The notes below the pieces were generated by a model that saw nothing but the letters and a program-made list of their open reading frames with translations, had not been told where the DNA came from and made no database searches. A stretch of DNA of 64,000 nucleotides from Chelydra serpentina. Its lineage: Eukaryota; Chordata; Testudines; Chelydridae. Of the stretch, positions 61,020-64,000 are shown piece after piece (the stretch's first letter is position 1; the number at the start of each line of letters is the position of its first letter). The stretch is from positions 6,586,501 to 6,650,500 of the forward strand of contig JBAIAC010000035.1 in assembly GCA_037349315.1 (NCBI GenBank), written 5' to 3'. The position numbers and the translations under genes are program-made.

Positions 61020-63881
61020 ATGGCGGGAGACATGGCGGGTGGAATCCCTGTGGCGGACCCTGTCCCCCCTCCTCCGCCTGCCCCGCTGCCGTCCCCCCTA
61101 GCCTCCACCTCGACTGCCGCTGCCAGACCACCTTCTAGCGCCCCTGTTGGGGTGCCGGCAGCGACAGGCAAGGGGGTGACCTCCGCTGCTGCCACGTCCC
61201 TCGCCTCCTCTGAATTGCGGGGAACACCCCCAGCTGGCGGGAAGGGGCAGGGAAAAAGGAAGGGGAAGAGCCCCGCTAAAAAGAGTAAGCCCTCCATGGC
61301 AGGGACTACCCCCACTGCCACGGCCCCACCACCGGCCGCGGCATCACCCCCTGTAGTTCCCCCCACCAGCACCGTGGGCGCCCCCCCTCCAACCCCCAGA
61401 GCATATGCCCAGGTGGCGGGGGCCCCCCCGCCAACTGCCAAGTCCTCTCTCCCAGCCACTGCCTCTGGTACCATCCCTAGTGGCCGGGGCCCCTTCCCCA
61501 CCTTGACCAGGAGGCATGGCATCCGCTGCCACCTGGTGCCCGCCTCGCCCCACATCGAAACCTACGTGCGGGCGTTGGCGAGGGTGGTGGGGCCCATGGC
61601 CATTGTGGCGGCCTCCAAGATGTATGGCAAGGCGGTATTCTTCCTTGCTTCGGAGGCCGCCGCTCAAGAGGCGGTAGAGAAGGGCCTGGCGGTGGGGGGC
61701 GTATTCGTCCCCCTGGAGCCGCTGGAGGACCTGGGTGTCCGCGTAGTCCTGACCTCCGTCCCGCCCTTCCTGCCCAACGCTGCCCTATTGCCTGCCCTCT
61801 CCACCCTGGGGAAACCTATTAACATCCTCAGCCCTCTCTCGCTGGGCTGCAAGGACCCCACCCTCCGCCACATCCTCTCGTTCCGCCGGCAGGTGCATCT
61901 TCAACTGCCGCCGGCGGCGCGTGGCGGAGAGGCTCTTGAGGGGTCTTTTCTAGTCCCCTACCAAGGGGCCCATTACCGGGTGCATTATTCGACGGGGGAG
62001 GCCCGGTGCTACCTCTGCCGGGCGCTGGGGCACGTCCGGAGGGACTGTCCCTTGGCCCGGCAAGAAGGAGCATCCGAGACCCCCAAGCCCCGGCAGGGTG
62101 CCGGCCCCGTCACCGCCGGCGCCCTTGACCGCCCGGCGCCCAGAGCCGCCCCTCCTCCTTCCCAGTCCACCGCTGCTTCCGCTCGGGCCCTGGGGGTGCC
62201 CCCCCCAGCGCGCCCAGACGAGCGGGAGAGCCCCACCTCTGTTGTACGCACTCTGGCGGGGCCCGTGGAGGAGGGTGTGGCAGGGGTAACGCCAGGGGTG
62301 GGAAATGGCCCGCCCCAGAGGGAGTCTGCCCCCCCTTGTGCTGCCCCGCCGTTACCTCCCCGAGTCCCCAAACCATCACCCTTGCCCCCTGACCCAACCC
62401 CTGTCGACCAGCCCACAGACGATGCCATGGAGGGCTGGACACTCGTACAGGGAAAGCGGGGCAAGCGGAAGGCTCGAGCTCCGCTCCTGCCATCGGATGC
62501 GGAGGCCCCCCGGAAGACCAGGAAGGGGGGCACCGATGCCGAGCCCTCCGCTTTCCCCGCGGGTGGCATTTGTCCACCACTACTGGCAAGGGCAGACGTG
62601 GCAGCACCGGAAGGCAGCACCGCCCCTCCGATGGAGTCCCTTCCTACGGAGTCCTCTGCTGGAGCCCTTCCTGCCCCCTTACCTGCTGAAGCCCCTGCGG
62701 GCCTCGAAGCGAGCGTTGCCCCGGGCGATGGCGGGGAGGGCCCCGGGGTGGTGGGGTGTGATCTCCCCTCTATCTACGAGGAGATCGAGGCCCTGGGTCT
62801 GACCCCGGTTACCCAGGGGGAGGACGACCCTCTGCCAGCGGGCCTCGACCTGAGCGACCTCACTCCGGACCTCCCTTCCCCGTGCCCCCTCCCTATGGTC
62901 CCTGCCTCCTCCCCTACCTCCGAGGATCCCCTGGACTCTTTGACCTGCCCGGCCGTGGGTGGCACTCCTCTGATGGCCGCCGAGCCCGCTGTGGCGACGG
63001 CCAGTGCTTTGCGGCCGGGACCCGAGTTACCGGGGGTCTCCCTCGTTGGTGCGGAGCAATTGACTTCCTTCCCGGGAAGGGGCCCCGCTAACCATTCTCC
63101 ATCTGATGATGCCGTGGCTGTATCACCTGTCATCGAGCCTGAGCCCGGCATCACTAGGGCCCCCGCTCCCGCCCCTCAGACTCCTGAGCCCGATGGAGGA
63201 GAGCCACCTCCCAGCGTCCCAGCTACGGGGGCCCTGGATCTGGCCTCTATACCTCTCCCCAACTCTACTCCCGACCCCTGCCCTGCCCCTACTCCCGATC
63301 CCATCCCTACCCCCTCCACCTCTCGCGATGCCGTTGCCGCCCCTGGGGCAGTCTCCTTTCCTTTCCCAGAGGATGACCCCCAGGGAGCGGCCTTTGTGTC
63401 TCCCTGTCCCGACCCTCTAGGGGTTGCTCTCTTCCCTCCGCCACCCCCCTTTGAGATGGGGTCTGAGCCAGGCCACATGGTGCCAGCCCATCGGGCGCCA
63501 CGTCGTGGGTCCGCCCCCTGCCTGTCTGTAGGCCATGGGGCTGTGTCAGGGGCCCTAGTGGAGGGCGACCAGGGGCCAGTGACCCCGCCCCCCCATGAGC
63601 TGCGAGACGAGCTGCGGGCGTTTCTAGAAGACGTCCGCGGCTCCCGCAACAAGGTCCAGCTCGCTCTCCAGCGCTGGGGGGACTTTAACCGCATCCTCCG
63701 GGCCACGAGGGCCCTCATGGGGGAGGGTAAAGGGACCGGGAAGCAGAGTACCGCGACTTACCACCGGGTCCGCACCTTCCGCGACTCCCTGCTTACCTTC
63801 GGGGTAGGTCACGGTTTGCTGCGCGGCCCAATGGGGGCCGCGAGCGTCCCCGCTGATGAGGCTCCCCCCCAGCCCTCCTAA
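61020..63881 (+). CDS. Tx1-like LINE ORF1 (gag-like RNA-binding protein)
   Basis: A single open frame of 953 residues starts at ATG 61020, chosen for its good context (A at -3, G at +4). The open frame extends 25 codons upstream only from a GTG. Residues about 160-310 form the conserved block of Tx1-type ORF1: SKMYGKAVFFL, then VRVVLTSVPPFLPN, and a LGCK...LRHILSFRRQ stretch; this is probably an RRM-like fold. A CX2CX4HX4C zinc knuckle, CYLCRALGHVRRDC, is at 330-343. Residues about 350-850 are Pro/Ala-rich with little order. A helical tail (about 858-950: LRDELRAFLEDVRGSRNKVQ) ends the protein. It should bind the element's own RNA. No frameshift or stop is present, so the copy is young. ORF2 starts on its stop codon. 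Confidence 0.8.
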   Translation: MAGDMAGGIPVADPVPPPPPAPLPSPLASTSTAAARPPSSAPVGVPAATGKGVTSAAATSLASSELRGTPPAGGKGQGKRKGKSPAKKSKPSMAGTTPTATAPPPAAASPPVVPPTSTVGAPPPTPRAYAQVAGAPPPTAKSSLPATASGTIPSGRGPFPTLTRRHGIRCHLVPASPHIETYVRALARVVGPMAIVAASKMYGKAVFFLASEAAAQEAVEKGLAVGGVFVPLEPLEDLGVRVVLTSVPPFLPNAALLPALSTLGKPINILSPLSLGCKDPTLRHILSFRRQVHLQLPPAARGGEALEGSFLVPYQGAHYRVHYSTGEARCYLCRALGHVRRDCPLARQEGASETPKPRQGAGPVTAGALDRPAPRAAPPPSQSTAASARALGVPPPARPDERESPTSVVRTLAGPVEEGVAGVTPGVGNGPPQRESAPPCAAPPLPPRVPKPSPLPPDPTPVDQPTDDAMEGWTLVQGKRGKRKARAPLLPSDAEAPRKTRKGGTDAEPSAFPAGGICPPLLARADVAAPEGSTAPPMESLPTESSAGALPAPLPAEAPAGLEASVAPGDGGEGPGVVGCDLPSIYEEIEALGLTPVTQGEDDPLPAGLDLSDLTPDLPSPCPLPMVPASSPTSEDPLDSLTCPAVGGTPLMAAEPAVATASALRPGPELPGVSLVGAEQLTSFPGRGPANHSPSDDAVAVSPVIEPEPGITRAPAPAPQTPEPDGGEPPPSVPATGALDLASIPLPNSTPDPCPAPTPDPIPTPSTSRDAVAAPGAVSFPFPEDDPQGAAFVSPCPDPLGVALFPPPPPFEMGSEPGHMVPAHRAPRRGSAPCLSVGHGAVSGALVEGDQGPVTPPPHELRDELRAFLEDVRGSRNKVQLALQRWGDFNRILRATRALMGEGKGTGKQSTATYHRVRTFRDSLLTFGVGHGLLRGPMGAASVPADEAPPQPS

Positions 63882-64000
63882 TGGCACCTGTCACCTTTGC
63901 CACATTAAACACCCGGGGGTGTCGGATGGGTCTCCGCAGGTGCCAGGTGCTCTCCTTCCTTCGGGAGGGGGGGTACTCTGTGGTTTTCCTGCAGGAGACC
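63881..64000 (+). CDS. Tx1-like LINE ORF2, start only (endonuclease)
   Basis: ATG at 63881-63883 overlaps the TAA of ORF1 as TAATG. Forty codons are open to the window edge. The start contains FATLNTRGCRMGLRR and FLREGGYSVVFLQET, matching the beginning of the APE-type endonuclease of L1/Tx1 LINEs: the T-L-N-x-R-G block with its conserved Asn, and the L-Q-E-T block with the conserved metal-binding Glu. The reverse transcriptase lies beyond the window. In the Tx1 clade the endonuclease nicks the target to start reverse transcription. Confidence 0.8.
   Translation, partial: MAPVTFATLNTRGCRMGLRRCQVLSFLREGGYSVVFLQET

Noticed and set aside
60932..62620. Minus-strand frames of 200 or more codons opposite ORF1
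   Set aside because: Shadows of ORF1, which has the zinc knuckle and conserved block.

Overview
The window looks like nuclear DNA from an amniote, most probably a turtle. CR1 LINE 3' ends, tRNA-derived SINEs with a CR1/L2-like tail, MIR-like and 5S-derived SINE relics, many short palindromic DNA transposons, a DIRS retrotransposon and a Tx1-clade LINE occur together, with almost no recognisable host coding sequence. The species call is an inference from the repeat types; nothing was searched.

Layout. Positions 1-3.7 kb are AT-rich with one Harbinger-like MITE. At 3.7-4.26 kb lies the only CpG island. It is probably a housekeeping-type promoter, with a candidate minus-strand first exon that ends in a good splice donor, followed by a G-rich kilobase. 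From 5 to 40 kb the sequence is intergenic or intronic and full of repeats: MITEs inside older SINEs, a perfect 85-bp fold-back retroposon at 9.7 kb, a palindromic hAT relic at 12.2-13.9 kb, CR1 tails, tRNA-like palindromes near 19 kb, and several hAT MITEs with 8-bp target duplications.

A 3.2-kb DIRS-type element occupies 40.9-44.1 kb. It has inverted ends, a broken gag, only the 3' end of the RT/RNase H frame, and a tyrosine recombinase with two in-frame stops whose catalytic residues survive. From 44 to 57 kb the DNA is again mostly non-coding, with a CR1 ORF2 relic (48.3-49.1 kb) and GC-rich repeats.

The last 5 kb hold the 5' part of an apparently intact Tx1-like LINE: a long C-rich leader, a 953-residue ORF1 with one CCHC knuckle, and the start of ORF2 (endonuclease). 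ORF1 and ORF2 share a TAATG stop-start. An inverted copy of the first ~560 bp of the leader lies about 1.4 kb upstream.

No complete host gene, tRNA, rRNA gene or CRISPR array was found. The most informative content is the two retrotransposons and the fold-back structures.
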